A stretch of 64,000 bases of DNA from Methylocystis rosea (GTDB taxonomy: Bacteria; Pseudomonadota; Alphaproteobacteria; Rhizobiales; Beijerinckiaceae): assembly GCF_003855495.1 (NCBI RefSeq), contig NZ_CP034086.1, positions 1,364,001-1,428,000 of the forward strand, in the 5' to 3' direction. The notes beneath the pieces were generated by a model, which was not told the origin of the DNA, made no database searches, and worked only from the letters and a program-made list of their open reading frames with translations. The stretch's first letter is position 1; each line of letters begins with the position of its first letter. Positions 32,961 through 42,077 of this stretch are shown here, one piece after another. The position numbers and the translations under genes are program-made.

Positions 32961-35003
32961 GTGGCCGAACACGACCATCTCTCAAAGCTCAAAGACGCGC
33001 CGATCCCGCCGCCCGATGGCGAGGCGAAGCGCCTAGCGCTCGCAGCGGCGATGGCCGCTTTTGAGAAAGGCGCGGCCGAGACCCAAGGATCGGCCGCGCC
33101 GCAACGTCTCAGTCACGCATCCTCTCCAACGGAAGGGAAAAGAAAGATGCGTCAGACGTTCTATTTCAACCGCGCGCTCGCGGCCTCGATCGCCGCGCTG
33201 ATGATCGGCGCGCCCGCCGCCTTCATGCTCTCGCGCAACTATGCGCCGGGCGGCGGGAGCATATCCAATCCTGTTGGCCCCATCTCGCCGGCGGCCGAGG
33301 TCGCCGTAGCGCCGCGCATGGAGGCTCCGGCGGCAATCCAGCCCGCTCCCGCGCCCTCGGCCTCTGTCGCAGGAGAAGAGAGAGCGAAGACGGCGGGCGC
33401 GCTCGGAGGTCGACGCGACGGCCTTGTTGCGCCGCCGCCTCCGCGCCTCGCCGGTCGAGACGGCGCCGCGCAGCGGCTGTCGCGATCTATTCAGCCCGCG
33501 AAACCGGTCGCCGTGATGAACGCAGAAGGCGTCCGGCCGCCGATGTCGGTTGATACGAATGTCGCGCCTGAGAGCGAATTTCGCGACAGGTTCGAGTCAA
33601 AGGAGACGAACCCCGTCAAGTTAGCGGCGACGGACCCCGTCTCGACCTTCTCGATCGACGTCGATGCCGCCTCCTACGCCTTCGCGCGCCGCGCGCTCAA
33701 CGCCGGGCGCCTGCCGCCGAAAGATTCGGTGCGGGTCGAGGAGTTCGTCAATTACTTTCCCTACGACTATCCGAAGCCCGAAAGCGCGCAGACGCCATTC
33801 AAGCCGACGATCACGGTGACGCCAAGCCCGTGGAACGCCGGCAATCGCCTCGTGCATGTGGCGATACAGGGCTATGCGCTGCAAAGCGCCGAGCGCCCGC
33901 GCGCCAATCTCGTGTTTCTGATCGACGTGTCGGGCTCCATGTCGCCGCAGGATCGGCTGCCGCTCGTCAAGAACGCGCTGCGGATGCTGGTCGACGAGTT
34001 GAAGCCTGAAGACACGGTCGCGGTCGTCACCTACGCTTCGGGCTCGGGCGTCGCGCTCGAGCCGACGAAGGTCGCCGACAAGGCCAAAATTCTCGGGGCG
34101 ATCGACGCCCTCGGCGCGGGCGGCTCGACCGCCGGCGCGCAAGGCATTCAGGACGCCTACCGCCTGGCGGAGAGCAACTTTGACAGGTCGGCGGTCAATC
34201 GCGTGATCCTCGCCACCGACGGCGATTTCAATGTCGGCGTCACGGATCAGCGCGAATTGAAGGGGCTGATCGAAAGAAAGCGCGAGAAGGGCGTTTTCCT
34301 GTCGATACTCGGCGTCGGCCAAGGCAATTACAACGACGCGCTGATGCAAGCGTTGGCGCAGAACGGCAATGGCGCGGCGGTCTATGTCGATAACCTCAAC
34401 GAAGCGCGCAAAGCGCTGGTTGAGGAAGCGTCGTCGACGCTCTTTCCTATCGCCAAGGACGTTAAAATCCAGGTGGAGTGGAATCCGGCTCGCGTCTCAG
34501 AATATCGCCTGATCGGTTATGAAACCCGCGCGCTGCGCCGCGAGGATTTCAACAACGACAAGGTGGACGCAGGCGATGTCGGCTCCGGTCACCGCGTCAC
34601 CGCGATTTACGAGATCACACAGGTCGGCGCCGAAAAGAAGCTGGTCGACGATCTGCGTTACGGCAAGAAGACGCCGGCGCCGGTCTCGGCGCAGGGTGCG
34701 GAAAGCGAACTCGGCTTCCTCAAGCTGCGCTACAAGCTGCCGAAGGAGGAGGCCTCACGGCTTATCACGCAGCCGATCGCCGAATCGCCAAGCATTGAAA
34801 GTATCGCGCGCGCGTCGCAGGACGTGCGATTCTCCGTCGCCGTCGCGGCCTTCGCGCAGCTGCTGAAAGGCGCGCCCTATCTTGGCGATTACAGCTACGA
34901 CGATGTGATCGCGCTGGCGCAGAGCGCCAAGGGCGACGATCCGTTCGGCTACCGCGCGGAATTCGTCAATCTCGCGCGGCTGGCGAAGTCGGCGCGGCCG
35001 TAA
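32961..35003 (+). CDS. membrane-anchored von Willebrand factor A protein (YfbK type)
   Basis: About 680 residues. A cytoplasmic N-terminus of some 70 residues (KLKDAPIPPPDGEAKRLALA, AAMAAFEKG) precedes one membrane helix (FNRALAASIAALMIGAPAAFML), so the rest is periplasmic. A Pro/Ala-rich linker is followed by the YfbK N-domain (DPVSTFSIDVDAASYAFARR), a VWA domain with the MIDAS motif DVSGSMS and ATDGDFNVG, and a DUF3520-like C-terminus. Start GTG 32961 has GGGGAG eight bases upstream. Following a sigma factor, the N-terminal segment may act as an anti-sigma domain, as in other VWA-ECF pairs (inference). Confidence 0.88.
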   Translation: MAEHDHLSKLKDAPIPPPDGEAKRLALAAAMAAFEKGAAETQGSAAPQRLSHASSPTEGKRKMRQTFYFNRALAASIAALMIGAPAAFMLSRNYAPGGGSISNPVGPISPAAEVAVAPRMEAPAAIQPAPAPSASVAGEERAKTAGALGGRRDGLVAPPPPRLAGRDGAAQRLSRSIQPAKPVAVMNAEGVRPPMSVDTNVAPESEFRDRFESKETNPVKLAATDPVSTFSIDVDAASYAFARRALNAGRLPPKDSVRVEEFVNYFPYDYPKPESAQTPFKPTITVTPSPWNAGNRLVHVAIQGYALQSAERPRANLVFLIDVSGSMSPQDRLPLVKNALRMLVDELKPEDTVAVVTYASGSGVALEPTKVADKAKILGAIDALGAGGSTAGAQGIQDAYRLAESNFDRSAVNRVILATDGDFNVGVTDQRELKGLIERKREKGVFLSILGVGQGNYNDALMQALAQNGNGAAVYVDNLNEARKALVEEASSTLFPIAKDVKIQVEWNPARVSEYRLIGYETRALRREDFNNDKVDAGDVGSGHRVTAIYEITQVGAEKKLVDDLRYGKKTPAPVSAQGAESELGFLKLRYKLPKEEASRLITQPIAESPSIESIARASQDVRFSVAVAAFAQLLKGAPYLGDYSYDDVIALAQSAKGDDPFGYRAEFVNLARLAKSARP

Positions 35004-35101
35004 GCCGGCGCGTGACGCCTTTCCGAAAGGAGCGGCGCAGGCACGAGAACGCGCCTGCGCCGCCGCGCTCTGCTATAATGCGGCAACCGAAATCGAGGCC
35101 C

Positions 35102-36259
35102 ATGTCCGCCCGCGTCTATCTCGACCACAACGCGACATCGCCGCTGCGCCCGGAAGCGCGGGCGGCGATGCTCGATGCGCTGGAGACGCTCGGCAATCCT
35201 TCCTCCGTCCATGCCGAGGGCAGGGCGGCCAAGGCGCTGCTCGAAGACGCGCGGGCCGCGGTCGCGCAAGCGATCGGCGCGGAGCGGCGCAGCGTCGTCT
35301 TCACCAGCGGCGCGACAGAGGCGGCGAATCTCGCGCTTACGCCGGCGCTTCGCCGAGAGGGCGACGAAGCGCCAATAGAGGCATTGCTGATCGGCGCCGG
35401 CGAGCACCACTGCGTCTTGCAGGGGCATCGCTTTCCGCCCGACGCGGTTGAAACCCTTCCGTTGACCCCGGAAGGCGTCATTTCGCTCGACGCGCTGGAA
35501 GAGGCGCTCGTGCGGCGCTCCGGCAGTCGCGTGATGCTCGCGCTGCAGGCCGTCAACAATGAAACCGGCGTCATCCAGCCCGTCGCCGAGGCGGCCGCGC
35601 TGATCCATGCGGCGAAAGGCGTCCTTGTCTGCGACGCCGTGCAATCCGTCGGCCGACTGAAGACGACATTCGCGACGACCGGCGCGGATATAATGTTCTT
35701 TTCCTCACATAAGCTGGGCGGGCCCATGGGCGTCGGCGCGCTCGCCTTTCGTGATGAGAGCCTGCATCTGGAGGCGCCGGCGCTGCGCGGCGGCGGCCAG
35801 GAATTCGGCCGCCGCGCGGGGACGGAGAATGTCGCCGGAATCGCCGGCTTTGCAGCGGCGCTGACGGCGGCGACCGCCGATTTGGCAGGAGAGGCGTCTC
35901 GACTCGCAGATTTGCGCGACGCGTTGGAGCGGCAAGTCTTGAAAGTCGCGCCAGACGCCCGATTCTACGGTTCAAGGGCGCCGCGCGCGCCAAACGCCAG
36001 CGCTTTCTCGCTTCCCGGCCTCGCCCCACGCACAATGTTGATGGCGCTTGACCTAGAGAATGTCGCGCTTTCAGCAGGCTCAGCCTGTTCTTCAGGCAAA
36101 ATGACGGCGTCGCACGTGCTTGCGGCAATGGGCGCGGCTGAAAGGGAGGCGCTGAGGGCCAGTTTCGGTTGGTCTTCGACGCAAGAGGATGTAGAACAGT
36201 TCGGAAAGGTTCTTGCACGTGTCGTGGATCGCATGCGGTCCCGGCATTTCGCCGCCTAG
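35102..36259 (+). CDS. cysteine desulfurase (IscS/NifS class I type)
   Basis: A 385-residue PLP enzyme that removes sulfur from cysteine. Features: YLDHNATSPLRPEA, TSGATEAANLAL, AGEHHCVLQ, NNETGVIQP, the PLP lysine in SSHKLGGPMGVG (about residue 205) and the catalytic Cys in SAGSACSSGKM (about 330). The loop length around the Cys is that of group I enzymes. In Hyphomicrobiales SUF operons this desulfurase often precedes sufB, with SufS later, so it may supply sulfur to SUF or to tRNA thiolation. It lies 88 bases before sufB. Confidence 0.92.
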   Translation: MSARVYLDHNATSPLRPEARAAMLDALETLGNPSSVHAEGRAAKALLEDARAAVAQAIGAERRSVVFTSGATEAANLALTPALRREGDEAPIEALLIGAGEHHCVLQGHRFPPDAVETLPLTPEGVISLDALEEALVRRSGSRVMLALQAVNNETGVIQPVAEAAALIHAAKGVLVCDAVQSVGRLKTTFATTGADIMFFSSHKLGGPMGVGALAFRDESLHLEAPALRGGGQEFGRRAGTENVAGIAGFAAALTAATADLAGEASRLADLRDALERQVLKVAPDARFYGSRAPRAPNASAFSLPGLAPRTMLMALDLENVALSAGSACSSGKMTASHVLAAMGAAEREALRASFGWSSTQEDVEQFGKVLARVVDRMRSRHFAA

Positions 36260-36347
36260 TCGACGCCTAAGAGGGCGCCAACGCGCAGGCGGCGGCGGAA
36301 CGATCGGCCGGCGGGCCTTGAACCCGTCGTGACGAGGAGAAGGACAG

Positions 36348-37817
36348 ATGGCGGCTCGTCAGGAGACCGTTGCGCGCGTCGAGTCAATCGACGTCGACGC
36401 CTATAAGTACGGGTTTTCGACCGATATCGAATCGGAAAAGGCCCCCAAAGGGCTGAATGAAGACATCGTTCGTTTCATCTCGGCCAAGAAGGGCGAGCCG
36501 CAATGGCTTACCGACTGGCGCCTCGACGCTTACCGGCGCTGGCTGACGATGCCTGAGCCGCGCTGGGCGCGTGTTCACTATCCCCGCATCGACTTCCAGG
36601 ACCTCTATTATTACTCGGCGCCGAAATCGACGCCGGGCCCGAAGTCGCTCGACGAGGTCGATCCCGAGCTGCTGCGCACATATGAGAAGCTGGGCATTCC
36701 GCTGCGCGAGCAGGAGATTCTCGCCGGCGTCGAAACGCGCCGCGTCGCCGTCGACGCGGTTTTCGACAGCGTATCCGTCGCGACCACCTTCAAGGCGGAA
36801 CTGGCCAAAGCCGGCGTGATCTTCTGTCCGATTTCCGAGGCGGTGCAAACGCACCCGGAGCTCGTGCGCAAATATCTTGGCTCGGTCGTGCCGGTGACCG
36901 ACAATTTCTACGCGACGCTGAACAGCGCGGTCTTCTCCGACGGCTCCTTCGTCTATGTGCCAAAGGGCGTGCGCTGCCCGATGGAGCTTTCGACCTACTT
37001 CCGCATCAATGAGCAGAATACGGGACAGTTCGAGCGCACGCTGATCATCGCCGACGAAGGCTCGTATGTGAGCTACCTCGAAGGCTGCACGGCGCCCAAG
37101 CGCGACGAAAACCAGCTTCATGCGGCCGTGGTGGAGCTCGTCGCGCTCGACGACGCCGAAATCAAATATTCGACGGTGCAGAACTGGTATCCCGGCGACA
37201 GCGAGGGCAGGGGCGGAATTTACAATTTCGTCACCAAGCGCGGCGATTGTCGCGGCCGCAACTCGCATATTTCCTGGACGCAGGTCGAGACGGGTTCGGC
37301 GATCACCTGGAAATATCCGTCATGCATCCTGCGCGGCGACGGCTCGCAAGGCGAGTTCTACTCGATCGCGGTGTCGAACGGCTATCAGCAGGTCGACAGC
37401 GGCACCAAGATGCTGCATCTCGGCAAGAACACCAAAAGCCGCATCATCTCCAAAGGCATCTCGGCCGGACGTTCGCAGAACACTTATCGGGGCCAGGTTT
37501 CCGCGCATCGTAAGGCCGATGGCGCGCGCAATTTCACGCAGTGCGACAGTCTGCTGATCGGGCCCAACTGCGGGGCGCATACGGTTCCCTATATCGAATC
37601 GAAGAATCCGAGCGCGCAGTTCGAGCATGAAGCGACCACGTCGAAGATTTCCGAAGACCAGCTGTTCTACGCCATGCAGCGCGGGCTTTCGGCGGAAGAG
37701 GCGACGGCGCTGATCGTCAACGGCTTCGTGCGCGACGTGCTGCAGCAGCTGCCGATGGAGTTCGCGGTCGAGGCGCAGAAGCTGATTTCGATCTCGCTTG
37801 AAGGAAGCGTGGGGTGA
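36348..37817 (+). CDS. sufB: Fe-S cluster assembly scaffold subunit SufB
   Basis: A 489-residue subunit of the SufBC2D scaffold on which iron-sulfur clusters are built in the cytoplasm. Strong family segments include [80 protein letters not shown] and, near the C-terminus, [20 protein letters not shown]. The ribosome site GAGGAGAAGG is excellent. The stop codon overlaps the start of the ParD-like gene as TGATG, where sufC would normally follow. Confidence 0.97.
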   Translation: MAARQETVARVESIDVDAYKYGFSTDIESEKAPKGLNEDIVRFISAKKGEPQWLTDWRLDAYRRWLTMPEPRWARVHYPRIDFQDLYYYSAPKSTPGPKSLDEVDPELLRTYEKLGIPLREQEILAGVETRRVAVDAVFDSVSVATTFKAELAKAGVIFCPISEAVQTHPELVRKYLGSVVPVTDNFYATLNSAVFSDGSFVYVPKGVRCPMELSTYFRINEQNTGQFERTLIIADEGSYVSYLEGCTAPKRDENQLHAAVVELVALDDAEIKYSTVQNWYPGDSEGRGGIYNFVTKRGDCRGRNSHISWTQVETGSAITWKYPSCILRGDGSQGEFYSIAVSNGYQQVDSGTKMLHLGKNTKSRIISKGISAGRSQNTYRGQVSAHRKADGARNFTQCDSLLIGPNCGAHTVPYIESKNPSAQFEHEATTSKISEDQLFYAMQRGLSAEEATALIVNGFVRDVLQQLPMEFAVEAQKLISISLEGSVG

Positions 37818-38074
37818 TGCGCACGTTGCACATTTCTCTTCCAGAGGAATTGGAGTCCGAGCTTGCTGCTGCGGTCGATTCCGGCGAGTTCGAGTCCGAG
37901 AATGACGCCATTCGCGCCGCAGTCGCACAGTGGCGCGCTGAACGCCTTGTCGAGCGGATGAGCGTGGATGAATTGCGAAGACTATGGCGTGAAGGCGTCG
38001 AAAGCGGCTCCGGGCGTTTCGGCGAGATCGATGAAATCAAAGCCGAGGCGCGCCGTCGTCATTCACAGAGCTAA
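37817..38074 (+). CDS. ParD/CC2985-type antitoxin, inserted between sufB and sufC
   Basis: An 85-residue protein with an N-terminal ribbon-helix-helix ([20 protein letters not shown], then SGEFESENDAIRAAVAQW) and a charged C-terminal tail (RRLWREGVESGSG...EIDEIKAEARRRHS) of the kind that wraps the toxin. It would bind DNA as a dimer and neutralise the ParE-like protein encoded six bases downstream. Its ATG overlaps the sufB stop (TGATG), so it is translationally coupled to sufB. Codon use looks less GC-rich than sufB. Confidence 0.9.
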   Translation: MRTLHISLPEELESELAAAVDSGEFESENDAIRAAVAQWRAERLVERMSVDELRRLWREGVESGSGRFGEIDEIKAEARRRHSQS

Positions 38075-38080
38075 TTCTCC

Positions 38081-38365
38081 ATGCGCATCGTTCGAACGGC
38101 GCGCGCGGAACAGGACCTAATCGAGATCTGGTCTTATATCGCAAATGAGAATGAGACCGCGGCGGATTGGACGTTGGATGCGCTGGAAAGGAAAACGAGA
38201 TTGTTGGGCTTACATCCGCAAATCGGACGAGAGCGACCGGACATCGGCAAAGGCGTGAGAAGCGCGATAAGCGGCGCCTATCTCATCCTGTACCGGTTAC
38301 TCGAGGACCGCGTGGAAGTGGTTCGCTATGTGCATATGAGACGACGGCTCGAGGGGCTGAATTGA
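38081..38365 (+). CDS. ParE/RelE-superfamily toxin
   Basis: A 94-residue protein. The pattern RTARAEQDLIEIWSYIANEN, LDALERKTRLLGLHPQIGRE, RSAISGAYLILYRLLEDRVE and VRYVHMRRRL is that of ParE-type plasmid-stabilisation proteins. ParE toxins poison DNA gyrase, and other members of the superfamily cut mRNA on ribosomes; which applies here cannot be told. It is paired with the ParD-like antitoxin directly upstream. Its TGA stop overlaps the sufC ATG (TGATG), so the module sits seamlessly inside the SUF operon. Confidence 0.92.
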   Translation: MRIVRTARAEQDLIEIWSYIANENETAADWTLDALERKTRLLGLHPQIGRERPDIGKGVRSAISGAYLILYRLLEDRVEVVRYVHMRRRLEGLN

Positions 38366-39117
38366 TGCTCGAAATCAAGGACCTCCACGTCTCCGTCGGC
38401 GAGCGGGAAATCCTCAAAGGCCTGACGCTCAGCGTTAAGGCCGGAGAAGTCGCGGCGATCATGGGGCCGAACGGGACGGGCAAATCGACGCTCTCCTACG
38501 TCATCGCCGGGCGCGAAGGCTATGAGGCGACGACGGGCGACGTGCGGCTCAACGGAGAGAATATTCTCGAACTCGATCCCGCGGAGCGGGCCGCCAAGGG
38601 CGTCTTTCTCGCCTTTCAATATCCCGTCGAGATCCCCGGCGTCGCGACCATGACGTTCCTCAAGGCGGCGCTCAACGCGCAGCGCCGCGCCCGCGGCGAG
38701 CCGGAATTGCAGACGCCGGAGTTCATGAAGCGCGTCAAGGAGGCCGCGGCGTCGCTCGGCATCGCACAGGATATGCTGCGCCGGCCGCTGAACGCCGGTT
38801 TTTCGGGCGGCGAGAAGAAACGGATGGAAATCCTGCAGATGGCGCTCCTGCAGCCGCGTCTCGCGATCCTCGATGAGACGGATTCGGGGCTCGACATCGA
38901 CGCGCTGCGCGTCGTGGCGGACGGCGTCAACGCGCTGCGCTCGCCCGAGCGCGCCGTCATCGTCATTACCCATTATCAGCGCCTGCTTGAATATATCAGG
39001 CCAGATTCTGTGCATGTGATGGCGCAGGGGCGCATCATGCGGTCGGGCGGTCCGGAACTTGCTCTGGAGCTCGAGGAGCGCGGCTATCAGGATTACATCG
39101 CGCAAGAGGCGGCATAA
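38365..39117 (+). CDS. sufC: SUF system ATPase SufC
   Basis: A 250-residue ABC-type ATPase that drives conformational change in the SufBC2D complex. Walker A GPNGTGKSTLSY (about residues 34-45), the Q-loop LAFQYPVEIPGV, signature GFSGGEKKRMEI, Walker B LAILDETDSGLDIDA and the H-loop VITHYQRLL are all present. The start at 38365 (MLEIKDLHV) overlaps the ParE stop as TGATG, and lacks an own strong ribosome site, which suggests it depends on translation of the toxin gene. Confidence 0.97.
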   Translation: MLEIKDLHVSVGEREILKGLTLSVKAGEVAAIMGPNGTGKSTLSYVIAGREGYEATTGDVRLNGENILELDPAERAAKGVFLAFQYPVEIPGVATMTFLKAALNAQRRARGEPELQTPEFMKRVKEAAASLGIAQDMLRRPLNAGFSGGEKKRMEILQMALLQPRLAILDETDSGLDIDALRVVADGVNALRSPERAVIVITHYQRLLEYIRPDSVHVMAQGRIMRSGGPELALELEERGYQDYIAQEAA

Positions 39118-39120
39118 GCG

Positions 39121-40413
39121 ATGATCAAGCTGGCGAGCGAAGCGGAAGCGACGCTTTCCTCCTTTTATGAAGAGATGCGCGACAAGGGCGCGCCGCGTCT
39201 GCGCGCGGCCGGCTGGGCGTCATTCTCCGAGTCTGGCGTGCCGAACCGGCGCGTGGAGTCATGGCATTACACGGACCTGAAAACCGCGATGGGCCGGCCG
39301 GCGCCGCTCGCCACCGCCTCCCGCGCCGCATTGTCGCTGCCGCGCGCGCATGATTCTCTGCGGCTCGTCACGCTCGATGGCGTTTTCCGGCCAGATCTTT
39401 CGGACATCGCGCGGCTCCCCGATGGCGTCGTCGCGCAATCGCTGCGCGACGCGCTGGCGCAGGGCGAGCCGCATGTCCTGTCAGCGCTCGCCAGCGCCGA
39501 TATCGGCGCGCAGGACCCGATCCTCGCGCTCAATGCGGCGCTGATGCAGGACGGCGTCGTCATTCAGATCGCGCCGGGCGCTGCGATCGACCGCGCGATC
39601 GAACTCACGACGTTGGCGTCGGCGGAAGCCGCGCAATCGACCTATACGCGCGCGCTCGTCATGCTGGGCGCGGGCGCGCGAGCGACAGTGATCGAAACTC
39701 TAGGAGCGCTTTCGTCGGCGCCGGCGCAGGACAATAGCGCCCTCGTGCTTCGCTTGGCGCCAGGCGCGCGCCTCGACCTCGTCACTCATTTCTCGGGCGG
39801 CGTCGATCAGGCGATCCGCGTCGCGTCGCTGCTCGCGCATCTCGACGCGGGGGCCATGATCAATTCCTTCGCGCTGATCGAAGGCGAAGGGTTGAACCGA
39901 AGGCAGATCTTCGCGCGCCTCGACGGCGAGAACGCGAAGGCGGTCTTTAACGGCGCGACCTTGGGACGCGGCCGCTTGCACGCCGACACGACCCTCATCA
40001 TGGATCACGCAAAACCATGCGGCGAAAGCCGGGAGGTTTTTCGTAATATCCTCGATGACCAGAGCGTCGGCGTGTTTCAGGGCAAGGTTATCGTGCGTCC
40101 GGGCGCGCAGAAGACGGACGGCGTCATGCAGTCGAAGGCGCTGTTACTCTCCGAGCAGGCGGCGATGAACAACAAGCCGGAGCTCGAAATCTTCGCCGAC
40201 GACGTGCAATGCGGCCATGGCGCGACGTGCGGCAGGCTCGACAAGGATCAGTTGTTCTATCTCACCGCGCGCGGACTGCCGCGCCGCGAGGCCGAAGCCT
40301 TGCTTATCGAGGGCTTCGCCAATGAGGCGATGGACGCAATCGAGGATGAGCAGTTGAGGGCGTTTCTCAGCGATCGCGTCAGCGCGTGGCTTTCTAGAAG
40401 GATCAGCCGATGA
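39121..40413 (+). CDS. sufD: Fe-S cluster assembly protein SufD
   Basis: A 430-residue SufB paralogue forming the heterodimer with SufB in the SUF scaffold. The N-terminus shows GVPNRRVESWHYTDLK, and the C-terminal beta-helix ends with the conserved VGVFQGKVIVRPGAQKTDG, MNNKPELEIFADDVQCGHGA and FYLTARGLPRREAEALLIEGF. The His in CGHGAT is the conserved residue used in cluster assembly. It begins three bases after sufC and overlaps sufS (ATGA). Confidence 0.96.
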   Translation: MIKLASEAEATLSSFYEEMRDKGAPRLRAAGWASFSESGVPNRRVESWHYTDLKTAMGRPAPLATASRAALSLPRAHDSLRLVTLDGVFRPDLSDIARLPDGVVAQSLRDALAQGEPHVLSALASADIGAQDPILALNAALMQDGVVIQIAPGAAIDRAIELTTLASAEAAQSTYTRALVMLGAGARATVIETLGALSSAPAQDNSALVLRLAPGARLDLVTHFSGGVDQAIRVASLLAHLDAGAMINSFALIEGEGLNRRQIFARLDGENAKAVFNGATLGRGRLHADTTLIMDHAKPCGESREVFRNILDDQSVGVFQGKVIVRPGAQKTDGVMQSKALLLSEQAAMNNKPELEIFADDVQCGHGATCGRLDKDQLFYLTARGLPRREAEALLIEGFANEAMDAIEDEQLRAFLSDRVSAWLSRRISR

Positions 40414-41654
40414 ACGAGATTACCCGCATTCAGACGGCTTATGACATTGAAGCGGTTCGGGCGGATTTTCCCATTCTTTCCGAGCGCCCTTATGGGAAGC
40501 CGCTTGCCTATCTCGACAACGCCGCCTCGGCGCAAAAGCCGCGCGCCGTGATCGATCGGCTGACGCATTTCTACGAGCATGAATACGCCAATGTGCATCG
40601 TGGACTGCATTATCTCGCCAACGCCGCAACCGAAGGCTATGAGGGCGCGCGCGAGACGCTGCGCCGCTTCCTCAACGCCGAATCGACGGACGAGATCATT
40701 TTCACCCGCGGCGCGACCGAAGCCTTGAATCTGGTCGCGGCTTCCTTCGGCCAAGCGCATATCGGCGAAGGCGACGAGATTATTCTGTCGATGATGGAGC
40801 ACCACTCCAACATCGTTCCCTGGCATTTGCTGCGCGAGCGCAAGGGCGCCGTGTTGAAATGGCTGGAGGTCGATGACGACGGCCGCTTCGACCTCGAAGC
40901 TTTCGAGAAACTGTTCACCAAGCGCACGAAGATCGTCGCGCTCACGCATATGTCGAATGTGCTCGGCGCACCGACCCCGATCGCCGAGGTCGCCCGCATC
41001 GCCCACGCGCATGGCGTGCCGCTGGTCGTCGACGGCTCGCAAGGCGCTGTGCATCTCGATGTCGACGTGCGTGCGCTCGACGTCGACTTTTATGTGGTGA
41101 CCGGCCACAAACTTTATGCCCCGACCGGCATCGGCGCGCTTTATGGCAAGCGTAAATGGTTGGAAGCGTTGCCGCCGTTCTGCGGCGGCGGCGAGATGAT
41201 CGAAACGGTGACGCTCGAGAGCGTCACCTATAACACTCCGCCGCACCGGTTCGAGGCGGGCACGCCGCCGATCGCGCAGGCGGTCGGGCTCGGCGCGGCG
41301 CTCGACTATATGGAGCGCATCGGCCGGGACGCGATCCGCGAGTATGAAGCGGGACTGACCGCTTACGCGCATCAAAGACTGTCGCAGATCGAGGGGCTCA
41401 GAATTTATGGGCGGGCGCCGGATAAGGGGCCGATCCTGTCTTTCGACATGGCGGCGGCGCATGCGCACGACATCGCCACGGTGATCGATCGTTCCGGCAT
41501 AGCTGTGCGCGCCGGGACGCATTGCGCCATGCCGCTTCTTTCGCGTTTGGGCGTCACCTCCACCTGTCGCGCATCCTTCGCGCTCTACAACACGCGCGAG
41601 GAGATCGACCGGCTGGCGGAAGCGCTCGAAAAGGCCCGCTCTCTTTTCGCCTGA
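40410..41654 (+). CDS. sufS: cysteine desulfurase SufS
   Basis: A 414-residue class II cysteine desulfurase. Characteristic segments: PLAYLDNAASAQKPRAVID, HRGLHYLANAATEGYEGAR, the MMEHHSNIVPWHLL segment, the PLP lysine in VTGHKLYAPTGIGALYG (about residue 232) and the catalytic Cys in the GVTSTCRASFALYNT segment (about residue 376). SufS normally passes its persulfide to SufE or SufU; no sufE gene is in the window. ATGA overlap with sufD. Confidence 0.96.
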   Translation: MNEITRIQTAYDIEAVRADFPILSERPYGKPLAYLDNAASAQKPRAVIDRLTHFYEHEYANVHRGLHYLANAATEGYEGARETLRRFLNAESTDEIIFTRGATEALNLVAASFGQAHIGEGDEIILSMMEHHSNIVPWHLLRERKGAVLKWLEVDDDGRFDLEAFEKLFTKRTKIVALTHMSNVLGAPTPIAEVARIAHAHGVPLVVDGSQGAVHLDVDVRALDVDFYVVTGHKLYAPTGIGALYGKRKWLEALPPFCGGGEMIETVTLESVTYNTPPHRFEAGTPPIAQAVGLGAALDYMERIGRDAIREYEAGLTAYAHQRLSQIEGLRIYGRAPDKGPILSFDMAAAHAHDIATVIDRSGIAVRAGTHCAMPLLSRLGVTSTCRASFALYNTREEIDRLAEALEKARSLFA

Positions 41655-41664
41655 GGAGAATTTC

Positions 41665-42048
41665 GTGTTCATGAACGATGCTCCCAATACGAGCGAAGCC
41701 CAGCGCTCCGCGACTGCGGACCGGACGTCTCAGGCCATTGAAAATGAGCGGCTGACGAACGACATCGTTAAGGCGCTCAAGACCGTCTACGATCCTGAAA
41801 TTCCCGCTGACATTTATGAGCTTGGCCTCATCTACCGGGTCGACATCGCGGAAGAAGGCTTCGTCGAGATCGACATGACGCTGACTGCGCCAGGCTGCCC
41901 GGTCGCCGGCGAAATGCCGGTGTGGGTTAAAAATGCGGTGAGCGCAGTGCCTGGCGTCAGCGAGGTGAAGGTGAACATGGTGTTCGATCCGCCTTGGGAT
42001 CAAAGCCGAATGTCGGACGAAGCGCGCGTCGCGCTCGACATGTGGTGA
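41665..42048 (+). CDS. sufT: SUF system assembly protein SufT (MIP18/DUF59 family)
   Basis: A 127-residue DUF59 protein that assists maturation or transfer of Fe-S clusters. The family core ALKTVYDPEIPADIYELGLI, TLTAPGCPVAGEMP (with the conserved Cys about 79) and VNMVFDPPWDQSRMSDEARV is complete. GAGGAG sits six bases before a GTG at 41665, which I take as start; the ATG at 41671 is the alternative. It follows sufS by 10 bases. Confidence 0.95.
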   Translation: MFMNDAPNTSEAQRSATADRTSQAIENERLTNDIVKALKTVYDPEIPADIYELGLIYRVDIAEEGFVEIDMTLTAPGCPVAGEMPVWVKNAVSAVPGVSEVKVNMVFDPPWDQSRMSDEARVALDMW

Positions 42049-42077
42049 GCGGACACGCCTAGGGGAACGATTTTGCG

